In this document: piece by piece, positions 10,297 to 19,167 of the stretch
How positions within the stretch are numbered: position 1 is the stretch's first letter
Layout of the letters: each line of letters starts with the position of its first letter
DNA from: Pseudonocardia sp. CNS-139
GTDB taxonomy: Bacteria > Actinomycetota > Actinomycetes > Mycobacteriales > Pseudonocardiaceae
Reading direction: 5' to 3'
NCBI GenBank assembly: GCA_001942415.1
Contig: MKJX01000111.1
Coordinates: 124,001 to 188,000 of the forward strand
Length of the DNA: 64,000 nucleotides
Notes under the pieces: model-generated
Databases searched by the model: none
The model's input: only the letters and a program-made list of their open reading frames with translations
Told to the model about the DNA's origin: nothing
Made by a program: the position numbers and the translations under genes

Positions 10297-11320
10297 GTGA
10301 CGCACCAGTCCCGGCCGGTCTCGTTCTTCAGCGGCCCCGGGCTCCGCCTGTCCGGCACGCTCTACACCCCGGACCCGGCGACCGCCCCGCCCGACGGGTT
10401 CCCGGGGGTCGTCCTGTGCCTGGGGTACCGGCCGGTCGTCGGGATGTTCGCGCCGAAGTACGCACAGGGCTTCGCGGAGATGGGCTACGCCGTGCTGGTC
10501 TTCGAGTACCGCGGCTTCGGCGCCAGCGAGGGACCCCGGTGGCGGCACGTCGCGCAGGAGCAGCTGGAGGACGTCCACAGCGCGGTGACGTTCCTCGCCG
10601 GCTGCGCGGAGATCGACGCCGGCCGGATCGCGGTCTGGGGCGACGCCAGCTTCGGCGGGGCGCACGCGGTGATGGCGGCCGCCGAGGACGGGCGGATCCG
10701 CTGCGTCGCCGCCACCACGCCGTTCGCGGACGGCGAGCTGCTGCTGCGCTCGACCCGCGCGCCTGGGAGTGGGCCGAGTTCGCCGCCCGCGTCGACCGCG
10801 ACCGCACCGCCCGCGCGCTGACGGGCGCCGGTGAGGACGTGGAGGCCCAGGAGATCATGCAGTTCGAGGCCAGCTCGCACGGGCGCACGCTGAAGCACGG
10901 CGAGAGGCACCCCGAGCTGCTGAAACTGCGCTACCCGCTCGCCCCGACCACCGACTCGATCATGCGGTACAAGCCGGTCGAGCACGTCCACCGGATCGCG
11001 CCGCGGCCGCTCCTGCTCGTGGCGGCCGAGCACGACCACACCACCCCCGCCGAGCACGCGCGCCTGCTCTACGAGGCGGCGGGGGCGCCGAAGCGGCTCG
11101 TCGTGCTCCGCGGCGCCTACCACACGCACGTCCACGGCAGCAGGCTCGTGCAGGTCATGCGCCTGGGCGCGCAGTGGCTCGACCACCACCTCGCGCCCTG
11201 GGCGACGACATCGTCGAGAGCAAGGGCGACCCGAGCTTCGCGGGTGAACCCGGCACCGCACCGGCCCGCGAGATGACCCGCGAGCTCACCGACCGCATCG
11301 AACGAGAGGCGATCTCATGA
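10297..11320 (+). CDS. Alpha/beta hydrolase, dienelactone-hydrolase/X-Pro-peptidase-like (two frameshifts)
   Basis: GTG 10297 follows AGGAGG. The protein shows VVLCLGYRPVVG, EYRGFGASEG, the nucleophile elbow WGDASFGGAHAV, then after a shift near 10765 the acid-loop region LLLVAAEHDHTTP and catalytic His in GAYHTHVHG. A second shift near 11205 leads into a charged tail (DDIVESKGDPSF) ending at TGA 11318-11320, which overlaps the ATG of the next gene. The length of ~340 residues fits the family. It should cleave an ester, lactone or C-C bond; the substrate is unknown. Confidence 0.75.
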
Positions 11321-11910
11321 CCACGACGCAGGAGCCGTCCGGCGCCACCACCGCCGGCCCGCGGATCGCCCCGGTGCCCGCGGCCGACCGCGTCGGCGCC
11401 GTCCGCGAGCGGCTCAACAGCCTTCTCCCGGCCGGTGTCGTGTTCTCCGACGCCACGCCCGACCGGAACCTGCCGTGCACGGTCGTCAAGCATCCGGCGG
11501 TCTTCGAGCCGTGGGCGATGCTCGGGGCCCGGCTGCGCGAGGGGCTGCTGCCGCGCCGGGACCGGGAGCTGGTCACCCTGCGGGTCGCGACGCTCGTCGG
11601 GAGCCCGTACGAGTGGGCGCACCACTCCCGGCACGCGGCGGCCGCCGGGATCGGGCCGGACGAGATGGACGCCGTGCGGCGCGGTCCGGACGCCGGCTTC
11701 GACGCCGCGACGGCGGCCAAGCTGCGCGCCGTCGACGAGATCTACGCCGACCAGCGCATCAGCGGCGGGACGTGGGAGCTGCTGCAGGCCGAGTACGACG
11801 AGCGCCAGCTGATCGAGCTGATCATGCTCGTCGGCTTCTACTCGATGACGGGCTGGCTGCTCAACTCGGTCGGCATCGAGATCGACCCCTGGCTCGCCGA
11901 GCAGGACTGA
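11317..11910 (+). CDS. Carboxymuconolactone-decarboxylase-like (AhpD-fold) protein
   Basis: An intact 197-residue all-helical CMD/AhpD-family protein. The characteristic core is RDRELVTLRVATLVGSPYEW followed by AHHSRHAAAAG. The CxxC of true AhpD peroxidase partners is absent, so it belongs to the decarboxylase/lactonase-like branch, in which a histidine acts as the base. It overlaps the hydrolase stop by 4 bases and is probably translated with it, which suggests a lactone or ring-cleavage intermediate. Confidence 0.85.
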   Translation: MTTTQEPSGATTAGPRIAPVPAADRVGAVRERLNSLLPAGVVFSDATPDRNLPCTVVKHPAVFEPWAMLGARLREGLLPRRDRELVTLRVATLVGSPYEWAHHSRHAAAAGIGPDEMDAVRRGPDAGFDAATAAKLRAVDEIYADQRISGGTWELLQAEYDERQLIELIMLVGFYSMTGWLLNSVGIEIDPWLAEQD

Positions 11911-11914
11911 CGGC

Positions 11915-11947
11915 GGTGGGGCGGGCCGCCGTACGGCCCGCCCCGCC
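11915..11947. terminator. Bidirectional hairpin terminator
   Basis: A 14-bp stem (11915-11928 with 11934-11947, one G-U pair) and 5-nt loop, 5 bp after the CMD-like gene and before the convergent SDR stop at 11966. Confidence 0.8.
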
Positions 11948-11965
11948 TTCGGGTCGCCCTCGAGG

Positions 11966-12721
11966 TCAGAGCCGCCAGGTCGAGCCGCCGTCGACGACGA
12001 GCGTCTGGCCGGTGATCCAGCTCGCGGCGTCGCTGCACAGGAACAGCAGGGGCCCGACGAGGTCGTCGGTGACGCCTGCGCGGGGGATGTACTGGGACGC
12101 GCGCAGCTCCGCCAGCCGCTCCGCGGGAACCGTGTCGAGCATGGCCGGGGTCTCGGTCGCGCCCGGCGCGATGCCGTTCACGGTGATGTTGTGCGCGCCC
12201 AGCTCCTTGGCGAAGCCGCGGATCAGCGGGAGCAGCGCGATCTTGGTCGCCCCGTAGACGCCCGCCGAGATGTACGCGGCCGTGGACGTCTGGACGACCA
12301 CCCGCCCCCATCCGGCCTCGATCATCAGCGGCGCGAGCGCCTGCGTGGCGAGCAGGGCGCCGTCGAGGTTGACCGAGAAGACCTTGCGCCAGTACTCGAT
12401 GTCGATGGTCAGCTGCGGGTACTTCTTGAGGTCGTGGAAGATCGCGGCGTTGTTGACGAGGACGTGGGCGGTGCCGTGGCGCTCCCGCACCGCCGCCGCC
12501 AGTGCGAGGGTGCTCTCCTTGCTGCTGACGTCCACCCCGACCGCGCAGGCCGCGCCTCCCGCGGCCTCGATGAGCCCGACGGTCTCCTTGGCGCCGGTCT
12601 CGTCGATGTCGGCCACCACCACGGCGGCGCCGCTGCCCGCGAGCCCGAGGGCGTACGCGCGCCCGATCCCGGCCGCGGATCCCGTCACCACGGCCACCTT
12701 GCCGCTGAGATCGACTGTCAT
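11966..12721 (-). CDS. Short-chain dehydrogenase/reductase
   Basis: An intact 251-residue SDR with VVTGSAAGIGRAYALGLAG, NNAAIFHD (NNAG-type motif), catalytic Ser in QTSTAAYIS and YGATK for Tyr/Lys, ending in VVDGGSTWRL. ATG 12721 is preceded by AGGAGCACC. It is divergent from the TetR gene at 12944, across a 222-bp region with two GTGTGACAY-type sites, so it is a likely direct target of that regulator. Confidence 0.9.
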   Translation of the reverse strand: MTVDLSGKVAVVTGSAAGIGRAYALGLAGSGAAVVVADIDETGAKETVGLIEAAGGAACAVGVDVSSKESTLALAAAVRERHGTAHVLVNNAAIFHDLKKYPQLTIDIEYWRKVFSVNLDGALLATQALAPLMIEAGWGRVVVQTSTAAYISAGVYGATKIALLPLIRGFAKELGAHNITVNGIAPGATETPAMLDTVPAERLAELRASQYIPRAGVTDDLVGPLLFLCSDAASWITGQTLVVDGGSTWRL

Positions 12722-12786
12722 GGTGCTCCTCGCCGCTCGGCGGACGGACCTGCGGCCCGTCACGGATTCACATATTCCGCCTCATC

Positions 12787-12906
12787 GTGTCACACGTTCC
12801 GAGATCACAACCACCCCTGCGTGCGGGCGTCCCGGCCCGGTCGGGAGTGCACGATGTGCGCCGGAATGTGTCAAGTGCTGGCACTGTTGGTATCGTCGTG
12901 TGACGC
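12787..12906. promoter_or_regulatory. Candidate TetR operators in the SDR/TetR divergent region
   Basis: GTGTCACAC at 12787-12795 is an exact copy of the shared motif (its complement is GTGTGACAC, palindromic around the central base). GTGTGACGC at 12898-12906 has one mismatch and lies 38 bp upstream of the TetR start. Auto-regulation plus control of the SDR is the simplest reading. Confidence 0.5.
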
Positions 12907-12943
12907 GGTCGCGGCGCGGCCGTCTGCGACGAGCGGGGGTTCG

Positions 12944-13657
12944 ATGAGGGAAGTGGGCCAGTTCGGGGCCGGCGGCGACGCCACCCGCGTGCGCATCATC
13001 GATGCCGCGGCCACGTGCTTCTACCGGTACGGCGTCCCCAAAACGACGATCGACGACGTCGCCAACGAGGTGCAGATGTCGCGCCGCACCGTCTACCGCT
13101 ACTTCGCGAACAAGAACGAGCTGTTCGCCGCCGTGATCGACCGCGAGCTGCAGGAGATGAGCCGCGAGGGGCGGCAGATCTACGAGACGTCGCCGTTCGG
13201 TGAGGGCCTGATCGAGGTCGCGCTGGTCATGACCCGCCGCGTGGCCGAGAGCCCGACGCTCTCGCGCATGTTCTCGACGGACGCGTCCGGCACCACGATG
13301 GAGCTGCTCTTCGGCGGGCGGGAGTTCACGGTCCTCGTCGAGAAGTTCCTTTCGCCGTTCATCCGGCGCGCGCAGAACCGCGGCGAGATGCGCAAGGACA
13401 TCAAGACCGCCGACGCCGTCGAGTGGATCACCCATCTGATGTTCTCGCTCCTCGCGCCGAACCCGATCATCGCCTCGCACGACGACGACCACGTCCGGTT
13501 CCTGCTGCGCACGTTCGTGCTGCCGGGGCTGTCCCCGAACGCCGCCGTTCCCGCCGAGCCCGCGGCCGCCGAGAGCGAGAACGGCGCGGGCGGCGCCAAG
13601 CGGCCGCGTGCGGCGTCGGCGCGCCGGCGCTCGTCCGCCGCGGCCACCGGCGGGTAG
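12944..13657 (+). CDS. TetR/AcrR-family transcriptional regulator
   Basis: An intact 237-residue protein. The N-terminal HTH reads IIDAAATCFYRYGVPKTTID through MSRRTVYRYFANK, the standard TetR recognition helix region. The C-terminal ligand domain is unremarkable until a basic, Ala/Arg-rich tail (KRPRAASARRR) of about 30 residues that may be disordered. It lies between the catabolic SDR and the thiolase gene and is the most likely ligand-responsive repressor of region 1. The motif assignment is inference. Confidence 0.9.
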   Translation: MREVGQFGAGGDATRVRIIDAAATCFYRYGVPKTTIDDVANEVQMSRRTVYRYFANKNELFAAVIDRELQEMSREGRQIYETSPFGEGLIEVALVMTRRVAESPTLSRMFSTDASGTTMELLFGGREFTVLVEKFLSPFIRRAQNRGEMRKDIKTADAVEWITHLMFSLLAPNPIIASHDDDHVRFLLRTFVLPGLSPNAAVPAEPAAAESENGAGGAKRPRAASARRRSSAAATGG

Positions 13658-13704
13658 CGCACACGCTGGTCGCGCGGGTTCGCGCGGGCTGCTGTGTCGG
13701 GCTA

Positions 13705-13741
13705 CTGTGTCACAGTGCAGCTCAATGTGAGACACCGTGTC
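13705..13741. promoter_or_regulatory. GTGTC-rich operator region upstream of thiolase
   Basis: CTGTGTCACAG (13705-13715) is an odd-centred perfect palindrome and overlaps a one-mismatch copy of the shared motif. TGTGAGACAC and CCGTGTCAG follow, and CTGTGTCGG precedes it at ~13692. These repeats end just before the thiolase ATG at 13750. Confidence 0.45.
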
Positions 13742-13749
13742 AGCGTGGG

Positions 13750-14930
13750 ATGGGCGCGGTGAGCGCGGCCCTGATCGTGGAGGCGGTGCGGTCTCCGGTC
13801 GGGCGGGGGAAGCCGAACGGCGCGCTCGCCGCCGTCCACCCGGTCGACCTCCTCGCGGCGGTCCTGTCCGAGCTCGTCGCCCGCACCGGGGTCGACCCGG
13901 GGCTCGTGGACGACGTGATCGTCGGCTGCGTGAGCCAGGTCGGCGAGCAGTCCGCGACCCCCGGGCGCTGGGCGTGGCTGGCCGCGGGGCTGCCGGAACA
14001 CGTCCCGGCGGTCACGGTCGACCGGCGCTGCGGGTCCGGGCAGCAGGCCTCGAGTTCGGGGTGCACGCCGTGCTCGCCGGCGCGGCGGACGCCGTCGTCG
14101 TCGGGGGCGTCGAGTCGATGAGCCGGGTGCCCATGGGGTCGAACCGGCAGGGGGCGGACCCGTTCGGCGCGGCCGCCCGGCGCTACCGGCCGGGACTCGT
14201 CCCGCAGGGCGTCTCGGCCGAGCTGGTCGCCGCGCGGTACGGGCTCGGGCGCGCCGCGCTCGACGACTACTCGGCCCGGTCGCACCGGCTCGCGGCCGCC
14301 ACCGCGGCGCAGGGCGGGTTCGACCGCGAGATCACGCCGATCGCGACGCCGGACGGGACGAAGGTCGCCGCGGACGAGACGATCCGGCCGGGGACCACGC
14401 CGGAGCGCCTCGCGGCACTGCGCCCGGCGTTCGAGGACCCCGAGACGGGCGCCCGCTTCCCCGAGATCGGCTGGTCGATCACGGCCGGCAACTCGTCCCA
14501 GCTCGCGGACGGCGCCGGCGCACTGCTCGTGACCAGCGAGGAGTTCGCCCGGCGGCACGGGCTCGACCCGGTCGCGCGCTACGTCGCCGGCGCGCTCGCC
14601 GCGGACGACCCGATCCTCATGCTGACCGGGCCGATCGCCGCCACCCGCAAGCTGGTCGAGCGCAGCGGTGTGCCGCTCGACGACGTCGCGCACTACGAGG
14701 TGAACGAGGCGTTCGCGCCGGTCCCGCTGGCATGGGCGAAGGAGCTGCACGCCGACCCGGACCGGCTCAACCCGCGGGGCGGCGCGATCGCGCTCGGACA
14801 CCCGCTCGGGGCGTCCGGGGCCCGGCTCCTGACGACGGCCGTGCACGCCCTCCGCCCCGGCGAACGGGCGCTCGTCGCCATGTGCGAGGCCGGTGGCATG
14901 GCCAACGCGAGCCTCGTCGAGCGGCTCTGA
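13750..14930 (+). CDS. Thiolase / acetyl-CoA acyltransferase (one frameshift)
   Basis: A thiolase of ~393 residues. The active-site cysteine is in VDRRCGSGQQA (about residue 92); a one-base loss near 14045 breaks the frame directly after it. The C-terminal part has GIE-type GGVESMSRVPMG, the NEAF motif, GHPLGASGAR and a second cysteine in MCEAGGMANAS. It should cleave a 3-ketoacyl-CoA with CoA, the terminal step of beta-oxidation-like breakdown. The start at ATG 13750 could instead be GTG 13759. The stop overlaps the acyl-CoA dehydrogenase ATG, so the two are coupled. Confidence 0.88.
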
Positions 14931-16068
14931 TGCGCCGGACGCTCTACGGGCAGGAGCACGAGGACTTCCGGGCCGTCGTCCGGCGCTTCTACCGGGAGGC
15001 GCTCGTCCCGGAGCAGGAGAGGTGGCGGGCCGCCGGGATGCCGCCACGCGAGTTCTGGCACGCGGCGGGGGAGCTCGGGCTGCTGGGGCTACAGGTCCCC
15101 GAGGAGTACGGCGGCGGCGGGCAGTCGAGCTTCCTGTTCAACGCGATCCTGACGGAGGAGGCGCAGCGCGCGGGCCTCGCGCTCGGCGGACTGCGGGTGC
15201 ACACCGACATCTGCATGCCGTACTTCCTCCGGTACGCCGACGAGGACCAGCGGCGCAGGTGGCTGCCGCGGCTGGCCGGCGGGGAGGCGGTGGCCGCGCT
15301 CGCGATGTCCGAACCCGGCACCGGGTCCGACATGCGGGGCATCCGCACCACGGCGCGCCGCGACGGCGACGGGTTCGTGGTCGACGGCGCCAAGACGTTC
15401 ATCTCGAACGGCGCCACCGCCGACGTGATCATCACCGCGGTGCGGACCGGGGAGACGCCGGGGCCGAGCTGAGCCTGCTGCTCGTCGAGGGCGACATGCC
15501 GGGTCTGCGGCGGGGCGGGCAGCTGCCCAAGCTGGGGCTGCACGGCCAGGACCTCGCCGAGCTGAGCTTCACCGACGTGCGGGTGCCGGCCCGGAACCTG
15601 CTGGGCGAGCCGGGGCGCGGCTACGAGTACCTCACCGGCAACCTCGCCCAGGAACGGCTGTCGATCGCGGTCAACAGCCAGTCGGCGGCGGCACAGGCCG
15701 TGCGCACGACCGTCGGGTACGTCCGCAGCCGGAAGGCGTTCGGCACGCCGGTGGCGTCGTTCCAGAACACGAAGTTCGAGCTGGCCGCCTGCGCCGCCGA
15801 CGTCGAGGCGGGTCAGGCGCTGCTCGACGCCGCGCTGCTGGCGCACGACCGCGGCGAGCTGACCGGCGCCGACGCCGCGAAGGTCAAGCTCTTCTGCACG
15901 GAGCTGCAGGGCCGCGTCGTCGACCGGTGCCTCCAGCTGCACGGCGGCTACGGGTACATGACCGAGTACCCGATCGCCCGTGCGTTCGCCGACGCCCGGG
16001 CCTCGCGCATCTACGCGGGCACCAGCGAGGTCATGAAGGTGATCATCGCCCGGTCGCTCGGTCTGTGA
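14930..16068 (+). CDS. Acyl-CoA dehydrogenase (one frameshift)
   Basis: ATG 14930 overlaps the thiolase TGA. The N-terminal alpha domain is followed by the FAD/substrate motif LAMSEPGTGSD, then a shift near 15465. The second part has the C-terminal helical domain with RKAFGTPVASFQ, LHGGYGYMTEYP and the catalytic-base region IYAGTSEVMK. Total ~380 residues, normal. It should introduce an alpha,beta double bond in an acyl-CoA, working with the thiolase. No enoyl-CoA hydratase is seen in the window; that step must be supplied elsewhere. Confidence 0.88.
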
Positions 16069-16084
16069 GGCCCCGGACGGATAG

Positions 16085-16102
16085 GGTCGGACCGGTCTGA
16101 CC
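16085..16102. promoter_or_regulatory. 18-bp palindrome upstream of amidase
   Basis: GGTCNGACCGGTCNGACC reads the same on both strands apart from the N positions. It lies 17 bp after the acyl-CoA dehydrogenase and 16 bp before the amidase ATG. It could be an operator or a short terminator; no second copy was noticed. Confidence 0.35.
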
Positions 16103-16117
16103 AGGTTCGGAGGTGGG

Positions 16118-17350
16118 ATGGGCGGCGAGCTGACCGCGGCCGAGTCGCCGGCGCGGGGCGTCCGACCGCTCGGTGTGGCGGGTGGTGAGCGCGCCGCTCG
16201 TCGGCCCGTCCGGCCGCGGCCCCCTCGACGGGCTCACGCTCGCCGTCAAGGACCTCTTCGCGATCGCGGGGGAGCGGGTCGGCGCCGGGAACCCGCGTTT
16301 CCTCGCCGAGCAGGAGCCCTGTTCGGCGACGGCACCCGCGCTCGCGACGCTGCTGGCCCCCGGCGCGAGGTCTCCGGGATCGCGTCCACCGACGAGTTCG
16401 CCTACAGCCTCGCCGGGCGGAACGCGCACTACGGGACGCCGCCCAACCCGAGGGTGCCGGGCGGGCTCCCCGGCGGCTCCACCAGCGGACCGGCCACCGC
16501 CGTCGCGCTCGGCCGTGTGGCGGTCGGCCTCGGCACGGACACCGCGGGCTCCATCCGCGTGCCCGCCTCGTACCAGGGGCTCGTGGGGATCCGCACGACC
16601 CACGGTGCCGTCCCGACGGCGGGCGTGCTCCCGCTCGCGCCCACGTTCGACACCGTCGGCTGGCTCGCCCGGGACGTCCGGACCGTTCGGCGGGTCGCGG
16701 ACGTGCTGCTCCCCGGCGCCGCGGGGACGGCGCCGTCGCGGACCCTGGTGCTGCCGGCCGCGGAACGGCACGCCGGTGCGGACGTCGCCGCGGCCTGCGT
16801 CGGCCGGCGCGCGGCGCTCGCCGCGGACGGGGTGCTGCCGGCCTCGGAGGAGATCACGCTCGCGCCCGAGGTGCTGGAGTCCTGGTTCGATGCGTTCCGC
16901 ACCGTGCAGGGTCACGAGGCGTGGCAGGTGCACGGTGACTGGGTCCGCGCCCACCCGGGCGCGCTGGGCGCCGACGTCGCGGCGCGCTTCGCGCTCGCCG
17001 CCCGGGTCACCGACACCGAGGCGGACAATGCCCGCGGGATCGTCGGGGAGGCGCGGGCCTGGCTGCGCACCGTGCTCGACGGCGCCGTCCTCGTCCTGCC
17101 GAGCAGCGCGGGCGGCGCCCCGGCCCGGGACGCGCCGGCGCCGGCCGTCGACGCCGAGCGCGTCGGGACCCTGCACCTGACGTGCCTCGCCGGGCTGGCG
17201 GGCGCGCCCGCGGTCTCGGTGCCGGTCCTGGGCACCGCGGACGGGCGGCCGGCCGGACTGTGCCTGGTCGGAGCCCCGGGCAGCGACCTCGCCCTGCTGG
17301 GCCTGGCTGCCGGGATCGGGTCCGAGGCGGTCGGCCGGGTCAGCCGGTGA
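16118..17350 (+). CDS. Amidase-signature hydrolase (about two frameshifts in the N-terminal third)
   Basis: ATG 16118 follows GGAGG. The first part reads in another frame (PLDGLTLAVKDLFAIAG, which supplies the catalytic lysine in VKD), with shifts near 16170 and 16365. The intact remainder has the cis-Ser loop PGGSTSGPATAVALG and nucleophile Ser in GTDTAGSIRVPAS. All three Ser-cisSer-Lys residues are therefore present. The length of ~411 residues is typical. It hydrolyses a carboxamide; the substrate is unknown. Its TGA overlaps the convergent GntR stop by several bases. It sits on the edge of the amine/amide island. Confidence 0.85.
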   Translation: MGGELTAAESPARGVRPLGVAGGERAARRPVRPRPPRRAHARRQGPLRDRGGAGRRREPAFPRRAGALFGDGTRARDAAGPRREVSGIASTDEFAYSLAGRNAHYGTPPNPRVPGGLPGGSTSGPATAVALGRVAVGLGTDTAGSIRVPASYQGLVGIRTTHGAVPTAGVLPLAPTFDTVGWLARDVRTVRRVADVLLPGAAGTAPSRTLVLPAAERHAGADVAAACVGRRAALAADGVLPASEEITLAPEVLESWFDAFRTVQGHEAWQVHGDWVRAHPGALGADVAARFALAARVTDTEADNARGIVGEARAWLRTVLDGAVLVLPSSAGGAPARDAPAPAVDAERVGTLHLTCLAGLAGAPAVSVPVLGTADGRPAGLCLVGAPGSDLALLGLAAGIGSEAVGRVSR

Positions 17351-18038
17351 ACACCGTCGACGTGCGGCGTTCGTACCAGCGGGCGAGCTGCTCACCGGCG
17401 TTGACGACGTGCCGGCGCATCGCCTCCCGGGCCGCGGCCCGGTCGCCCCGGGCCAGCGCCTCGACGATCTCCTCGTGCTCGCGCACGTTGTCCTCGCGGT
17501 GGCGCGCGTTCTCCTGCAGGAGCCGGGCCGACACGTTCCGCGGGAACGCCTCGTTGAGCTGGATGATCGTCCGGCCGAGCCGGTCGTTGCCCGAGACCTC
17601 GTGGATCAGCGTGTGGAACCGGTCGTTGGCCCTGGTCGACGGGGCGACCTCGCCCGGCGCCGGCGAGACCGGCCGGGCCGACTCGCGCAGGATGCGGTTG
17701 GTCTCCCGGAGCTCGTCGAGCGTGCCGGAGTCGATCCGGTCGACGGCGCGTTCGCAGGCCAGCCCCTCCAGCTCCGCCCGCACCTCGTAGGCCTCCCGGA
17801 CCTCCCACGGCGCCGGCACCCGGACGATCGCGCCCCGGTGCGGGACCACCTCGATCAGCCCGTTCGACTGGAGCTGGCGGAGCGCCTCGCGGATCGGCGT
17901 GCGGCTGACGCCGAGCTGCTTGGCCAGCTCGGCCTGGCCCAGCTGGGCCCCGATGGGGATCTCGCCCGACATGATCATGCCGCGGATCGTCGCTGCGATC
18001 TGGTCGACCAGTGCGCTGGTCGTGTCCAGGGTTGTCAT
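17340..18038 (-). CDS. GntR-family (FadR/FCD subfamily) transcriptional regulator
   Basis: An intact protein of 232 residues. ATG 18038 is chosen because GGAGGT precedes it. The N-terminal winged HTH has the GntR pattern ELAKQLGVSRTPIREALRQL followed by IEVVPHRGAIV. The all-helical FCD effector domain shows the usual metal/ligand residues in NDRFHTLIHEVSGN, REHEEIVEALARGD and MRRHV. Its own promoter and five others in the window carry TTGGATCCAA-like repeats spaced by 21 bp. It is therefore proposed as the local regulator of the amine/amide island, usually a repressor relieved by a small acid or amine. The DNA link is inference. Confidence 0.93.
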   Translation of the reverse strand: MTTLDTTSALVDQIAATIRGMIMSGEIPIGAQLGQAELAKQLGVSRTPIREALRQLQSNGLIEVVPHRGAIVRVPAPWEVREAYEVRAELEGLACERAVDRIDSGTLDELRETNRILRESARPVSPAPGEVAPSTRANDRFHTLIHEVSGNDRLGRTIIQLNEAFPRNVSARLLQENARHREDNVREHEEIVEALARGDRAAAREAMRRHVVNAGEQLARWYERRTSTVFTG

Positions 18039-18075
18039 CGGTACCTCCGGGTGACCCGAGTGAACGGCGCGACGA

Positions 18076-18110
18076 TCCGGATCCAAGAATGGATGCTCGG
18101 GATGCAAGAG
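18076..18110. promoter_or_regulatory. Phased GntR operator pair upstream of the GntR gene
   Basis: GGATCC at 18079 (CCGGATCCAAG) and GGATGC at 18100 (GGGATGCAAG) begin exactly 21 bp apart, 41-72 bp upstream of the GntR start. The pair matches the phasing at 24321/24342, 27193/27214, 31943/31964, 33692/33713 and 39311-39374. Confidence 0.65.
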
Positions 18111-18126
18111 TACTGCGATCGTACGG

Positions 18127-19167
18127 TCAGGCGACGAGACCGACGCGGCGGGCCGCCACGACCTTGTAGAGCGGGTCGCCGTACACGGCGTGCTCGCGAT
18201 AGGCCGAGTACACGAGGCTGATGTCGTGCTCGTCGTCCGAGGCGACGGTGGCGGCGGCGATCTCGGCCCACGAGGGCGCCGGTGTGTGCCGGAGGACGTC
18301 CTCCTCCTCGGCGGGCAGCAGGGCCGGGTGCCGGACGGCCGGCAGCAGCGCCAGCACCACCTGCCAGTACCGCGTCAGCAGGCGGGCGGCGGTCGGCGGG
18401 TCGAGGTACGCGGCGACCACCCGGGCCCAGAACGTGCCGGTGACGACGTGCAGCGACGTGAAGCAGTTGCTTCCGGCGTACAGGGTGAGGGAGCCGGCGG
18501 CCATCCGCGCCGGCGTGCCGGGGCCGGTCGCCAGCCGCGCGGCGACCGGCCCGAAGGCCGGTGTCGCGAACGACGCCTCGATCCGGTGCCACAGGAGGTC
18601 CATGGACCGCGGGACGGCGTCGAACACCTCGGGCATGCCCGTGACGGCCACGACCAGGTCGGCCGGGTCGGCCCAGGGCTCGGCCGTCGCGGCGGGCAGC
18701 GGCGGCGCGGGCAGGTACGTCGCGGCGACGTACCCGAGCGCGTGGCCGACCTCGTCGGGATCCTCGCGGAGCAGGGCGTAGCAGAGCCGCATGAGGCCGT
18801 GCAGCGCGCTCGCCCCGATGCCGTCGGCGAGCACCCCGGTGTACTGCGCCAGCGCGGCGGCGATCCCGAGCCGCCCGACCTCCGCGACGAAGAACCGCCG
18901 GTAGTCCGTCTCCCGGCTCCGGTCGCCGAGGTGGTCGCGCCAGTCCGCGGCGGTGATCGGGCGCACCGGCTCGGCGGCGGGCACGAGGCCCTTGGCGGCC
19001 CGGTAGCGCTCGGCGTACCCGGCCAGCCGCGGGCCGTCCGCGCCGAGCGCGTCCAGCGCCACGAGGATCATCGGCAGGTGGTTGGCGAGGTACTTCGGGA
19101 ACTCGCAGGCGTCGCGCGCGGCGTCGGCGAGTGCGGCCGCCACCGTGGTCGGTACCCGATCGGTCAT
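18127..19167 (-). CDS. Questin-oxidase-like protein (DUF4243 family)
   Basis: An intact 346-residue protein. NHLPMILVALDALGA near the N-terminus, DWRDHLGDRSRETDYRRFF, GASALHGLMRL, SLTLYAGSNCFTSLHVVTG and a C-terminal DDEHDISLVYSAYREH are the conserved blocks of the questin oxidase-like family. Fungal members carry out Baeyer-Villiger-type ring opening without a classical cofactor motif. Here it is the distal gene of the minus-strand run below the two CodA-like amidohydrolases, and it overlaps the preceding stop. A ring-opening or oxygenation role is possible but unproved. Confidence 0.75.
   Translation of the reverse strand: MTDRVPTTVAAALADAARDACEFPKYLANHLPMILVALDALGADGPRLAGYAERYRAAKGLVPAAEPVRPITAADWRDHLGDRSRETDYRRFFVAEVGRLGIAAALAQYTGVLADGIGASALHGLMRLCYALLREDPDEVGHALGYVAATYLPAPPLPAATAEPWADPADLVVAVTGMPEVFDAVPRSMDLLWHRIEASFATPAFGPVAARLATGPGTPARMAAGSLTLYAGSNCFTSLHVVTGTFWARVVAAYLDPPTAARLLTRYWQVVLALLPAVRHPALLPAEEEDVLRHTPAPSWAEIAAATVASDDEHDISLVYSAYREHAVYGDPLYKVVAARRVGLVA

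Noticed and set aside
4001..17350. A secondary-metabolite biosynthetic cluster built on the P450 and thiolase
   Set aside because: No polyketide synthase, NRPS, terpene synthase or tailoring set is present; the dehydrogenases, CoA enzymes and importer fit catabolism better.
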